A DNA stretch of 64,000 bases from Loktanella sp. D2R18 (lineage in GTDB: Bacteria > Pseudomonadota > Alphaproteobacteria > Rhodobacterales > Rhodobacteraceae), in NCBI RefSeq assembly GCF_003318235.1, contig NZ_QOCG01000030.1, positions 124,001 through 188,000 of the forward strand. Direction: 5' to 3'. Of this stretch, positions 1 to 8,241 are shown one piece after another; position 1 is the stretch's first letter, and each line of letters opens with the position of its first letter. A program made the translations under genes and the position numbers. The notes under the pieces are model-generated. The model was not told the origin of the DNA, searched no databases, and saw only the letters and a program-made list of their open reading frames with translations.

Positions 1-1
1 C

Positions 2-253
2 GATTGTATCGCGCTTGATGATGGGGTTGATGCGGCATGGGCTGCGAAACATGTGCAGGTTGACGGCTGCGTCCAAGGCAATCTGAAATCGTCGCATATG
101 GTGACGGGCGGTGCTGATTTGGTTTCTGAGACACAGCGTATTTGTGATGCCTTTGCCAATGGTCCACATATTTTCAACCTTGGGCATGGGATCACACCAG
201 ACGCCAGCCCTGACAATGTGCAGCTGATGATCGATACTGTGCGCGGTGGCTAA
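2..253 (+). CDS. hemE: Uroporphyrinogen decarboxylase, C-terminal part
   Basis: This is the last 83 codons of a gene whose start lies before the window. HemE removes the four acetate carboxyl groups of uroporphyrinogen III to give coproporphyrinogen III, a cytosolic step of haem and chlorophyll synthesis. The visible part carries the family's C-terminal signatures: VQGNL near residues 22-26 of the fragment, and the NLGHGI(T)PD block followed by a closing helix ([11 protein letters not shown]). The next gene starts at a GTG that overlaps the hemE stop, so the two are probably translated together. HemF, the enzyme for the next step, lies about 1 kb downstream on the other strand. Confidence 0.9.
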   Translation, partial: DCIALDDGVDAAWAAKHVQVDGCVQGNLKSSHMVTGGADLVSETQRICDAFANGPHIFNLGHGITPDASPDNVQLMIDTVRGG

Positions 254-629
254 GTTACGCGCGCCTCTGACGCTGCGGTTGGCATTTCACGCCGTCCGTG
301 CCGCTTGGGTCGGGTTGATCCTGTTCATTGTCGCTTGGATTTGGCTCGTGCCAGCGACACCGATGGAACGCGATGCGCTCTCTGCGCCAATTGGGATAAA
401 CCGCCCCGAGGGGTTGACGGCAATGCGGATCGCGCGCGCGATGGTGCATTTCGCCCCGGAACGCGCGGCGAAACTGCTCAGCGACGCGTCAAACGGCGAT
501 ATTTCTCCTGAACTGGCCGGGATGCTACTGCGGCAGGTCGCATCGGGTGCCCCGCAGCCGCCAGCAACCGCGCCACAACCCGCACTTGGCGACGACATTG
601 ATGGACCAAAGTTTATCAGCCGGGACTAA
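246..629 (+). CDS. Small single-pass membrane protein, function unknown
   Basis: A 127-residue protein that I do not recognise. It starts at GTG 246, which overlaps the hemE stop codon, so translational coupling is likely. Residues about 18-37 form one hydrophobic segment ([15 protein letters not shown]). A predicted periplasmic or cytosolic part follows, with a helical stretch rich in Ala and Arg and a Pro/Ala-rich linker (PPATAPQP) near the C terminus. Its 3' end overlaps the 3' end of the convergent LysE gene by 14 bases. The coupling to hemE suggests a conserved neighbour, but nothing in the sequence points to a haem-related activity. Confidence 0.6.
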   Translation: MAKLRAPLTLRLAFHAVRAAWVGLILFIVAWIWLVPATPMERDALSAPIGINRPEGLTAMRIARAMVHFAPERAAKLLSDASNGDISPELAGMLLRQVASGAPQPPATAPQPALGDDIDGPKFISRD

Positions 630-1257
630 ACGTTGTTGTCCACCCGAACCAAAGCGCAACTGCGACAAGGGCCAATGCCAAAGCGCGCCGGATTGTGCGG
701 CTGTAGGTTTCGTTCTCAAGTAGGTTCTGCGCGGTCCCGGCAAGGGTGACGATCCCGGCGTGAATAGCCGTCGCCACCACGACAAAAACAGCAGATAGCG
801 CAAGGGTTTGCGCCATGACGGGGGCATCCGTCTGGATAAAGCTTGGCAAGATTGCGACGTAAAATACCGCCGCCTTAGGGTTCAGCAAATTCGTGATCAG
901 GCCGCGCCGAAAATACGTGCGCGCAGCCACACCGTTCGCGACTTTTTGTACGGGTTCTGCGGCGTCACGCCACCCGTCCCAAGCCAGCCATAACATATAG
1001 GCGACACCACCAAACCGCAGCGCTTGAAACAACAGAGGCGAGGCATTGATCGCAGCGGCCAATCCCAGTGCCGCTGCCACCCCGACCACGGCCAAGCCAA
1101 CCGCTACGCCAGCAACCGCCGCATAGCCGAGCCTGCGCCCTTGGCTCGCGGCGACAACAGCAAGGTAGACCATGTTCGGCCCCGGCGTCAGCTCGATCAG
1201 CATCGCCGTGCCTGCAAAGGCCAACAAGACCGCTGGGTCAATCGCAGCTAGACCCAT
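616..1257 (-). CDS. LysE/RhtB-family amino acid exporter
   Basis: A 213-residue inner-membrane protein of the LysE/RhtB family, whose members export amino acids such as lysine, threonine or homoserine. Family marks are the N-terminal TPGPNM motif (about residues 24-29), the small-residue-rich second helix, and the NLLNPKAAVFY block (about residues 122-132) that opens the second half. About six hydrophobic segments are visible, and the length is typical. Its start lies inside the last codons of hemF on the same strand (10-base overlap), so the two are probably co-transcribed. The substrate cannot be read from the sequence. Confidence 0.85.
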   Translation of the reverse strand: MGLAAIDPAVLLAFAGTAMLIELTPGPNMVYLAVVAASQGRRLGYAAVAGVAVGLAVVGVAAALGLAAAINASPLLFQALRFGGVAYMLWLAWDGWRDAAEPVQKVANGVAARTYFRRGLITNLLNPKAAVFYVAILPSFIQTDAPVMAQTLALSAVFVVVATAIHAGIVTLAGTAQNLLENETYSRTIRRALALALVAVALWFGWTTTFSPG

Positions 1258-2126
1258 TTGGCCATCGGCGGCAGGCTCATCAGTACCGCGTTTGCGTCAT
1301 GACCTGTCGCTAGTCCAAATTTGGTGCCACGGTCGTAGACAAGATTGTATTCAGCATAAAGCCCGCGATGCACCAACTGTGCATCTTTATCCGCGTCTGT
1401 CCAAACGGTGTTACGGCGCTTGTCGACAAGCGGCACATAGGCGGGCAGAAATGCGCGACCGATATCTTGGGTCAGCGCAAAATCGGCCTCCCAATCGCCG
1501 GTACAACGATCATCCATGAAGATCCCCCCAACGCCGCGTGCGCGGTGACGGTGCGGGATATAGAAATACTCATCCGCCCATGCTTTTAGCTCCGGGTAAA
1601 GATCAGCGCCATGTGGATCCAGATGCGCCTTTTGTTCGGCATGGAAATGCGCAGTATCTTCATCATATTCGATACAAGGGTTCAGATCAGACCCGCCGCC
1701 GAACCACCACGCATGCGGGGTCCAGAACATCCGTGTATTCATATGAACGGCAGGCGCATGCGGGTTTTGCATATGCGCCACGAGCGAAATGCCAGAGGCC
1801 CAAAAACGTGGATCACTATCCATGCCGGGGACGCCACGTGCGGCCATAGATTTTTGCGCGGCTTCGCCGAGCTGCCCATAGACGGTCGACACATTTACGC
1901 CGACTTTTTCAAACACGCGCCCGCCGCGCATGACCGACATCAACCCGCCGCCTGCATCCGCCCCATCATCAGAAGCGCGGGTGGTTTGCGTGACCTCAAA
2001 CCGGCCTGCGGGTGCATCACTGGCGTGGCAATCTTCAAGACTTTCGAAGGCCGCAACGATGTCATCGCGTAAGCTGCGAAACCAAGCCGAAGCTGTTTGC
2101 TTTTGTGTATCGAAACCCTGTGACAT
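1248..2126 (-). CDS. hemF: Oxygen-dependent coproporphyrinogen III oxidase
   Basis: HemF uses O2 to turn coproporphyrinogen III into protoporphyrinogen IX in haem synthesis. The 292-residue product shows the family core: PHAPAVHMNTRMF, the FGGGSDLNP motif and the RHRARGVGGIFMD block with the expected His/Arg residues. I chose ATG 2126 because GAGGGCG stands about 4 bases before it; an in-frame start 63 bases further upstream would run through the likely promoter. The divergent lipoprotein gene begins at 2230, and an FNR-like palindrome lies in the shared spacer, so oxygen-responsive control is likely (inference). The end overlaps the downstream LysE gene. Confidence 0.93.
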   Translation of the reverse strand: MSQGFDTQKQTASAWFRSLRDDIVAAFESLEDCHASDAPAGRFEVTQTTRASDDGADAGGGLMSVMRGGRVFEKVGVNVSTVYGQLGEAAQKSMAARGVPGMDSDPRFWASGISLVAHMQNPHAPAVHMNTRMFWTPHAWWFGGGSDLNPCIEYDEDTAHFHAEQKAHLDPHGADLYPELKAWADEYFYIPHRHRARGVGGIFMDDRCTGDWEADFALTQDIGRAFLPAYVPLVDKRRNTVWTDADKDAQLVHRGLYAEYNLVYDRGTKFGLATGHDANAVLMSLPPMAKWV

Positions 2127-2175
2127 AATCGCCCTCACGTGCTGTGCTATTGCATAACACTCTATCTTAGCTTCT

Positions 2176-2189
2176 TTGGTATATATCAA
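2176..2189. promoter_or_regulatory. Candidate FNR/CRP-family operator
   Basis: The 14 bases TTGGT-ATAT-ATCAA match the FNR consensus TTGAT-N4-ATCAA at nine of ten defined positions. The site lies about 50 bases before hemF and 41 bases before the lipoprotein start, so it could serve either promoter. FnrL, the Rhodobacteraceae FNR homologue, is known to control haem genes. Which gene it serves here is inference. Confidence 0.5.
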
Positions 2190-2229
2190 TCACGAACGCA
2201 GATTTTACTGTATCATTCCGGAGACCACC

Positions 2230-2616
2230 ATGCGCCCCGCCTTATTCATATTACCTTTGATTGCCCTCACCGCCTGCGCAACCCCACGCGAACAATGTAT
2301 CAATGATGCCAACCGCGAAGTGCGCGTATTGACCCATTTGGTCAATGAAACGCGCGGGAACTTAGCCCGTGGCTACGCAATTGCTGAATCAACCGACGTG
2401 CGCACGCTGGTGCGGACATGTCGCGGACGTGATGCCAACGATGAAATCTTTACTTACCCATGCAATGAAACAGAGACCTTCACGACGACACGCCCCGTTT
2501 CAATTGATCTAGATGCAGAACAGGTAAAGCTCGCCCAACTTGAACGCCGTCTGTCGCAGGCTCAGGTCAATGCCAACACATCAATTTCGCAATGTATTGC
2601 GATCCACCCAGAATAA
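2230..2616 (+). CDS. Small lipoprotein, function unknown
   Basis: A 128-residue exported protein. The start at ATG 2230 follows GGAGACCACC and gives a clean lipoprotein signal: MRPALF, a hydrophobic core, then the lipobox LTAC with the acylated Cys near residue 16. The mature part has four more cysteines (EQCIND, RTCRG, YPCNE, SQCIA), which could form two disulfides, and a predicted amphipathic helix between them and the end (VKLAQLERRLSQAQ). It has no domain I recognise. It is divergent from hemF across the FNR-like box and convergent with the SDR gene, whose stop directly abuts its own. Confidence 0.75.
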   Translation: MRPALFILPLIALTACATPREQCINDANREVRVLTHLVNETRGNLARGYAIAESTDVRTLVRTCRGRDANDEIFTYPCNETETFTTTRPVSIDLDAEQVKLAQLERRLSQAQVNANTSISQCIAIHPE

Positions 2617-3420
2617 TCAGTGACACGACACCGCGGCCGGGTCCAACAGGGTGCGGCCGCCATCGACGGTGATAATCTGCCCGGTTACAAAACTAGACGC
2701 ATCAGAGGCCAGATATTGCACCGCATCCGATACCTCGCTTGGGCTTGCGATCCGGTGCAGCGGCGTATTGTCCACAATGGCTTCACGGGTTTCATCGCAG
2801 CCTTTGAGAGATCCCTTCAGGCTCGCGCTCATTACGCTGCCAAATGCGACAGCGTTCACGCGGATGCCGTGCGGCGCAAAGGCAACCGCAAGCGACCGGG
2901 TCATCTGGTCCAACGCTGCAGAGCTGACAGAATAGGCCAGCAATTCGGGATGTGTGCGGCGCGCAGCGATAGAACTGATATTTACAATTGATCCAATCGG
3001 GCCTGCCGGGCCGTCTTCGGCCTGTTTGATCATCTTACGGGCAACCGCTTGGCTGACCCTAAGGGCCGTCATCGTGTTTTGCTGCAGCAGTTCTTCGACA
3101 CTGTTATCATCGGGATCAAGCGGATCAGTCTGCGTCACCTGCCGCGAGGCGTTCACCAAGATATCCACCCGTTCAAACGCATCAATCGTCGCCGACAGCA
3201 AGTTCTTGATCGTAAGTTTTTTGCGCAGATCACCTGCGAAAATGCGTACATTTTCTTCTTTTTCAGCCGCTTCGCCAACTTCATGGCACAGCGTCTTTTC
3301 ATCCATATCTGCAAAAACGACGTTTGCGCCGCCTTGCACGAAATGCCGCCCAATCGCGAGCCCGACCCCATTGGCCGCCCCTGTAACGATCACTGTCTTA
3401 CCAGCAATTGAATATGACAT
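2617..3420 (-). CDS. SDR-family oxidoreductase with an altered YxxxK motif
   Basis: A 267-residue classical-type short-chain dehydrogenase/reductase. The Rossmann fold is clear: TGAANGVG (residues 13-20) for NAD(P) binding, an acidic ADMD end of beta-2, VNAS (89-92) where most members have NNAG, and the active-site Ser in NISS (147-150). The motif that normally reads Y-x-x-x-K reads Y163-S-V-S-S167, so the catalytic Lys is replaced by Ser. The C-terminal VTGQIITVDGG block is normal. It may be a weak or altered dehydrogenase or a binding protein. The substrate is unknown. It lies downstream of the rsmC-like gene on the same strand, 18 bases away. Confidence 0.85.
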   Translation of the reverse strand: MSYSIAGKTVIVTGAANGVGLAIGRHFVQGGANVVFADMDEKTLCHEVGEAAEKEENVRIFAGDLRKKLTIKNLLSATIDAFERVDILVNASRQVTQTDPLDPDDNSVEELLQQNTMTALRVSQAVARKMIKQAEDGPAGPIGSIVNISSIAARRTHPELLAYSVSSAALDQMTRSLAVAFAPHGIRVNAVAFGSVMSASLKGSLKGCDETREAIVDNTPLHRIASPSEVSDAVQYLASDASSFVTGQIITVDGGRTLLDPAAVSCH

Positions 3421-3438
3421 CGCGTTTCTCCTGTGCCG

Positions 3439-4410
3439 CTAGTGCTGCGGCCGATTGGCATGAAAGACTTTGAATGCACCATTACTGGCAATCATGTCCA
3501 CATTGCGGAAACATTCAGACAAGGTGGCCTCATAGGGCAAATGCCGGTTTGCAACCATCCAAAGCTTGCCATGCGGCGCAAGCAGACGGGCCGCAGACTG
3601 AATAAACATGCGTCCAAGCGACGGATCAGAAGCGCGTCCGACATGAAACGGCGGGTTCATAACGATCCCATCAAACGCAGGTTTAGCCTGAAACTGTGTA
3701 GCGTCGCCCCAATGAAATGTTACGCGCGGATCGGTGACGTTCAATTTGGCACAAGCTACGGAAAGGGACTCGGCTTCGATCAAATCAAGCGATTGCACGC
3801 CTGCGCGGCCCAACACAGGCGCAGCGAGATATCCCCAGCCTGCCCCCAAATCGGCCATCCGCGCGGGCAGCTTCGGCGGCAAGGCGTTCGCAAGCAAGGC
3901 AGAGCCTGCATCAACAGCCCCATCAGAGAAAACCCCAGCAGACGTGAAATACCCATGCCCCGCTTTGGCTAGCGGCGGGGTAGTCCAATCGGCAAACTTA
4001 TCTGTGGCAGCAAACCAAAAAATCCGCCCGTGCCCTTTGGTGATCGACGGCAGTGTGCCAAGACGCTTGCGGCATTCTTTGAAGACGCTATCGATTCCAT
4101 CCGTCTTTTGCCCATCGACGACAACGATATCAGCGCGGGCACAGGCGGCAGCGACCATCGCACGGGCCAGCGCCTTGGCGCGCGGAACCACAACGATCGC
4201 AACGGCAACCTTGGTTAATTCTTGCGCAACCGGATAGCCCGCGTTTTCCCACGCGGCATAATCGGGATAAAACCCATGTACGATCTGCACCCGGTCGCGC
4301 GGCAAGGCCGATACATCATAGGTGGCGGTTGGACGCATGATCGCGATTTCGCCTTCGGGCAGCGACAAAAGACCGTCATCAAGGGCGGTGGTAAGACGAG
4401 ACTGTGACAT
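3439..4410 (-). CDS. RsmC/RlmG-like class I methyltransferase
   Basis: A 323-residue SAM-dependent methyltransferase of the RsmC family, which methylates the N2 of a guanine in ribosomal RNA (G1207 of 16S rRNA in E. coli). The N-terminal half is a degenerate methyltransferase-like domain. The C-terminal half carries the SAM site (ADLGAGWGYLAAPVL, about residues 187-201), the IEAE acidic loop and the catalytic NPPFHVGR (about 254-261). The length is close to E. coli RsmC (343 residues). It lies between clpS and the SDR gene on the same strand. The exact target base cannot be settled from sequence alone. Confidence 0.85.
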   Translation of the reverse strand: MSQSRLTTALDDGLLSLPEGEIAIMRPTATYDVSALPRDRVQIVHGFYPDYAAWENAGYPVAQELTKVAVAIVVVPRAKALARAMVAAACARADIVVVDGQKTDGIDSVFKECRKRLGTLPSITKGHGRIFWFAATDKFADWTTPPLAKAGHGYFTSAGVFSDGAVDAGSALLANALPPKLPARMADLGAGWGYLAAPVLGRAGVQSLDLIEAESLSVACAKLNVTDPRVTFHWGDATQFQAKPAFDGIVMNPPFHVGRASDPSLGRMFIQSAARLLAPHGKLWMVANRHLPYEATLSECFRNVDMIASNGAFKVFHANRPQH

Positions 4411-4434
4411 TTTTGTACGAATAACGCTGGTGCG

Positions 4435-4779
4435 TTACTCTTTCTCCATCGTGCATTGCAAAGGGTGCTGATGACGCTGCGCATAATCCATCACTTGCGC
4501 AACTTTGGTCTCTGCGATCTCATGACTAAAGACGCCGACAACTGCGATACCCTTCTTGTGGACGGTCAACATAATTTCAAATGACTGCGCATGTGACAGT
4601 CCAAAAAACCGCTCTAGGACCTGTACAACAAATTCCATCGGGGTGAAATCATCGTTTAGGATCATAACCTTATACATCGGTGGACGTTTTGTTTTTGGTT
4701 TGGTCTCAAGCGCCACGCCAAAATCGCCGTCGTCACCGTCATCCGGTTTATCCGCCATCATGTAGAAATCAGTCCGCAT
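4435..4779 (-). CDS. clpS: ATP-dependent Clp protease adaptor ClpS
   Basis: ClpS binds N-degron substrates and hands them to ClpAP in the cytosol. The product is about 114 residues. A variable acidic N-terminal tail ([12 protein letters not shown]) leads into the conserved core: [20 protein letters not shown], the VLERFFG helix, and the closing [19 protein letters not shown]. The NDD, TPMEFV and HKKG residues form the N-degron pocket. I chose ATG 4779 because AGGGCG stands 6 bases upstream; the frame stays open to 4863, and MM at 4761/4758 are alternatives without a good ribosome site. It is the first gene of a run with the methyltransferase and the SDR gene. Confidence 0.93.
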   Translation of the reverse strand: MRTDFYMMADKPDDGDDGDFGVALETKPKTKRPPMYKVMILNDDFTPMEFVVQVLERFFGLSHAQSFEIMLTVHKKGIAVVGVFSHEIAETKVAQVMDYAQRHQHPLQCTMEKE

Positions 4780-5039
4780 TACATCGCCCTGTTTGGTGAG
4801 CCCCATATATAAGGCACCCTGCGCGGGTGAAAACCCCCCAGTGCATTTCGTGCAATCGCGCATCTAGTTACCCCACCCTAACGCACCACTATATGTGCCA
4901 TTTCGCACATTATGATCACATGAAAAGTCTTTGAATTTAGGGTATTTTCCGATTTCATAAGCTGTGCTAGCGTTACCTCATAAAAATAAGGTCACCGAAA
5001 AAATTCGGGGCCAGAGGCAGTAAAAAAGAGGCAAGCGAC

Positions 5040-6557
5040 GTGGCAAGTCGTCCGGGACAATTGGCCCTTCAGGGGCTGTATCTATTCGCATTCTTGATCG
5101 TAACTTTGTTTGCGCCCATCAGCGCGATCGCGGCCCCCTATGCCGCGATGGTGATGGACGCGCGCACCGGCGAGGTTTTGCATTCACGCAACGCCGATAC
5201 CCGGCTGCATCCGGCATCGCTGACCAAGATGATGACGCTTTATATCGCCTTCCAGGCGTTGGAACGCGGCGAGATCACCCTTGATACCGAGGTGCGGATC
5301 AGCCGTAACGCAGCCTCTGAACCGCCTTCGAAACTAGGCGTACAGGCAGGGCAAACCATTCGCCTGCGGTACTTGCTGCGTGCGGCTGCGGTGAAATCAG
5401 CCAATGATGCGGCCACCGCCATTGGCGAGGCCATCGCCGGATCAGAGGAAGCCTTTGCGACACGCATGAACCGCACAGCCCAAGCCATGGGCATGCGCAA
5501 TACCACATTCGTAAACGCACATGGATTGACACAGTCCGGGCATATGTCGACTGCGCGTGATATGTCCGTCTTGGGCCGTCACATGATTTACGACTTTCCA
5601 CAGTATTATAACTTGTTTTCACGCCGCACAGCCGATGCAGGTATTGCCACCGTACGCCATACAAACCGTCGTTGGCTTGATAGCTACGAAGGCGGCGACG
5701 GCATCAAAACCGGCTACACCCGCGCTGCTGGCTTTAACCTCGTTGCCTCTGCGCAACGTGGTCAGGAACGTGTGATCGTAACTATGTTTGGCGGATCATC
5801 CACCACCGCACGCAACGCCCGTGTGACTGAGTTGATGGATATGGGCTTTAACCGTGCACCATCACGCGCCACAATCCGGCGCCCAAATCCACCCGCTGCA
5901 ATGCTGACCGCAGCACCAGTCCAGCGCCAGACAGCGGTCCGCGTTTCTGGACTGGTGAGCCGCAGCTTGCGCCCTGTCGCACGTCCGCGCCCCGAAGCAC
6001 CCGTGCCCGAGGCAGAGGTGCTGGTCACCACGGCAGATGCCGCGATCATCGAGGATGTTCTGAACGACGTGATTAACGCCGCCTTGCTTGAGGCGATGGA
6101 AGCGCCCGAACCTGCACCCGCCGCCACGGCCCAGGCAGCAGCCCCCACCGCGCCAGCGCCGCAAACGCTTATTGCTGCGGATACGCCAACCGTCACGCCG
6201 CATCTGCGGCCAGCAAGCATCAGCGGCACCACTGTTGCCGCTGCCCCAGCAGTAGAACCTGCTGTGGTCACCGCAGAGGCGGAACCCGAAGTGGTCACCC
6301 GCATCTCGACCTCTGGCGGACGGCATTGGGGCGTGAACGTTGGCCGGTATAACAGCCGCTATGACGCAGAACGGGTCCTACTTCGCGTGGCATTGAATGA
6401 AATGAGCACGCTTGACGGGGCCTTGCGCCGTGTTGTGCAACGCTCTGGCGGATTTGATGCCAACTTTATGGGATTGAGCCGCGAAGGCGCCGACCTGGCC
6501 TGCCGTCGGCTGCAAGCGCGCGGCACGACATGTTTTATGATCGGCTCTGAAGGCTAA
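5040..6557 (+). CDS. D-alanyl-D-alanine carboxypeptidase with SPOR domain
   Basis: A 505-residue low-molecular-mass penicillin-binding protein (peptidase family S11) that trims the terminal D-Ala of peptidoglycan stem peptides in the periplasm. An N-terminal signal or anchor (about residues 10-31) is followed by the three catalytic motifs: S60-L-T-K63, S120-A-N122 and K223-T-G225. A long Ala/Pro-rich linker (about 280-420) leads to a C-terminal SPOR domain (about 425-505), a fold that binds denuded glycan at the division site. The start is GTG 5040, preceded by AAGAGGC. It is divergent from clpS; the 260-base gap should hold both promoters. Confidence 0.92.
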   Translation: MASRPGQLALQGLYLFAFLIVTLFAPISAIAAPYAAMVMDARTGEVLHSRNADTRLHPASLTKMMTLYIAFQALERGEITLDTEVRISRNAASEPPSKLGVQAGQTIRLRYLLRAAAVKSANDAATAIGEAIAGSEEAFATRMNRTAQAMGMRNTTFVNAHGLTQSGHMSTARDMSVLGRHMIYDFPQYYNLFSRRTADAGIATVRHTNRRWLDSYEGGDGIKTGYTRAAGFNLVASAQRGQERVIVTMFGGSSTTARNARVTELMDMGFNRAPSRATIRRPNPPAAMLTAAPVQRQTAVRVSGLVSRSLRPVARPRPEAPVPEAEVLVTTADAAIIEDVLNDVINAALLEAMEAPEPAPAATAQAAAPTAPAPQTLIAADTPTVTPHLRPASISGTTVAAAPAVEPAVVTAEAEPEVVTRISTSGGRHWGVNVGRYNSRYDAERVLLRVALNEMSTLDGALRRVVQRSGGFDANFMGLSREGADLACRRLQARGTTCFMIGSEG

Positions 6558-6643
6558 TAAAAACGCCCCCTCTGCTATCACAAAGGAAGCGTGCACAACC
6601 TGATATCTCCCCGCATTTACGGTGCATGAACGTCAGATCAGTA

Positions 6644-6673
6644 CGGGCACCGACATGTTTTATGCGGTGCCCG
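6644..6673. terminator. Bidirectional hairpin terminator
   Basis: A perfect 9-bp stem (CGGGCACCG / CGGTGCCCG) with a 12-base AT-rich loop, followed by CTTTCGTTT. It lies between the converging carboxypeptidase gene and the ricin-like gene, so it can end both transcripts. Confidence 0.6.
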
Positions 6674-6680
6674 CTTTCGT

Positions 6681-7214
6681 TTAGTTTGCGGTACGATTGC
6701 CCCACATCTGCGACCCGGCAAATGCGTCAGAGCAGACTTCGAGTGTCAGCTCTTTGATTTGGTTTGTATCGCTGCGGCCGTTGCGTGTGTCTTCGCCAGC
6801 GGTCAGACACATGTCTGTAGCGCCCGCCACTGTGATAGTGCCTTCGCCCGCAAAGACAAAGCTTTGCAGATCGCTGCCGTCGCATGCGGACAGACCAACA
6901 GCTGCGCCAGCCTCGGTAGATGCGACCTCGGCGCAAACATCGAATTCAGGCATGTACAGCGTGCCGTCAGCGAATTGCTCAGAATCAAAGCCTTGGTCGA
7001 CAAAGATGTCGCCCGAGGGGCTGTAGCACGTGTGTGCTTGCAGCCCGTTGTCTGGATCGGCATCTGCGCCCTGCCCGCCCGAGATATCAACGCAGTAACC
7101 GTCTTGGGTGTTATCAAGCAGGTCGATCAGGTTGATTTCCACGGTCTCAGCATGAGCCAGACTCGCGCTCAGTAATAGCGATGCAATGGCGGTAGGGAAA
7201 AATAGACGTTTCAT
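6681..7214 (-). CDS. Secreted ricin-type beta-trefoil-like protein
   Basis: A 177-residue exported protein. The signal peptide is clear (MKRLFFPTAIASLLLSASLAHA, cut after AHA). The mature part has six cysteines and repeat-like blocks (GYCVDI, DVCAEV, DMCLTA), each followed by a Q-x-F/W-like end (LQSFVF, SQMWGN), as in ricin-type carbohydrate-binding beta-trefoils. This assignment rests on pattern only. It is the last of three secreted-protein genes on the same strand, 64 bases after the YHYH gene. No enzyme motif is visible. A glycan-binding role is possible but unproven. Confidence 0.6.
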   Translation of the reverse strand: MKRLFFPTAIASLLLSASLAHAETVEINLIDLLDNTQDGYCVDISGGQGADADPDNGLQAHTCYSPSGDIFVDQGFDSEQFADGTLYMPEFDVCAEVASTEAGAAVGLSACDGSDLQSFVFAGEGTITVAGATDMCLTAGEDTRNGRSDTNQIKELTLEVCSDAFAGSQMWGNRTAN

Positions 7215-7278
7215 GATTGTTTCCTATGATAAGGTGCCGAGAGGTCTGCAGGTTGATATGGCAAGCGTCGCGGCGCAT

Positions 7279-8241
7279 TTATCGGCAGAATTCATCTGCG
7301 ACAAGTGCCCCGTTATGCGTGATTGTTTTCGTTTCAAAATCGTAGCAACCTTCGGCGGTTGCTGGCCTGTAGCGGATAAAATAGTCTTCTCCGGCATAGC
7401 TGTAGTCCATGCTACGCCCGCCTTGTGCATCTTGGGTAAACACAAGGTTTTCCACCCCGCCTTCGGGTGGGCGGCCTGCTTCAACCCCTTTCCCATCCGT
7501 GGCAGTCAACGGACTAACACGGGGCAAGCGATCAAAACTTGCGACCTCTCCCATGAGGCATTGAACGATATACGGGGCATCTGCCGAGGTATGATAGCGA
7601 TATCCGAAGGTGTCATCGGTCTGCCCATTACAAACGTCGAGAACGCCTTGCGCGATCACTGAGCCATCAGGGTTAGTATCGCCATAGATGGGGAAGCCAT
7701 CAAAACCCCAGCCAATGATCGCATCGGGACCTGCGTTTTCCATCTGCGCAATCATGCACACGGGGGCCGCATGGTAATGGTAATCGTCACCGCGTCCTGC
7801 ATGTCCGCCGCAAACATCAAGCTGACCCGTCTGGATCGTATCGTGGTGGGCTTGATGATGGGCCAGATCGGCCTGTGTCATCTCTCCGCCACCCGTATAG
7901 TCGTAGATCGGCACCCCATTCACCGCAACACCAAGCGCCGCATCGCGTGTCAACGGTGTGTCGCCCAAAACAGGCGCAAGGATAACTGGGGCAGCATAGT
8001 CCGCCGGGACAGGCACCTGTTCATTCGTGCCTGTGATTCCTGTCATCAAATCATGATCAGGATAGGTATCTGAGGTAATCAGCGCGTGGCTGTCCGAACA
8101 TGTTACCGTGACACTGTCATCAAACCCCGCCTCTGCGACCGAGTCCACGACGGCTGTACAATGATCCTCATGGGCGTGTGCAGCGGTTGCAGTGCCGACG
8201 GTCAAACACACCGCCGCGACCATGGCGCCAGAGCGGCTCAT
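7279..8241 (-). CDS. Secreted YHYH-domain protein
   Basis: A 320-residue secreted protein of the YHYH family, named for the conserved Tyr-His-Tyr-His. It has a signal peptide (cut near AHAHEDHC) and the motif DDYHYHAAP near residues 155-163, preceded by a His-rich stretch (LAHHQAHHD). A second conserved block is FDGFPIYG. The family is widespread in marine bacteria and has no settled function; the His clusters suggest metal binding (inference). I chose ATG 8241 because it overlaps the stop of the upstream gene (ATGA), which indicates translational coupling; an ATG at 8259 is also in frame. Confidence 0.8.
   Translation of the reverse strand: MSRSGAMVAAVCLTVGTATAAHAHEDHCTAVVDSVAEAGFDDSVTVTCSDSHALITSDTYPDHDLMTGITGTNEQVPVPADYAAPVILAPVLGDTPLTRDAALGVAVNGVPIYDYTGGGEMTQADLAHHQAHHDTIQTGQLDVCGGHAGRGDDYHYHAAPVCMIAQMENAGPDAIIGWGFDGFPIYGDTNPDGSVIAQGVLDVCNGQTDDTFGYRYHTSADAPYIVQCLMGEVASFDRLPRVSPLTATDGKGVEAGRPPEGGVENLVFTQDAQGGRSMDYSYAGEDYFIRYRPATAEGCYDFETKTITHNGALVADEFCR

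Noticed and set aside
5762..6326. Long minus-strand frames inside the carboxypeptidase gene
   Set aside because: They mirror the Ala/Pro-rich linker of the real gene and show low-complexity translations with no domain.
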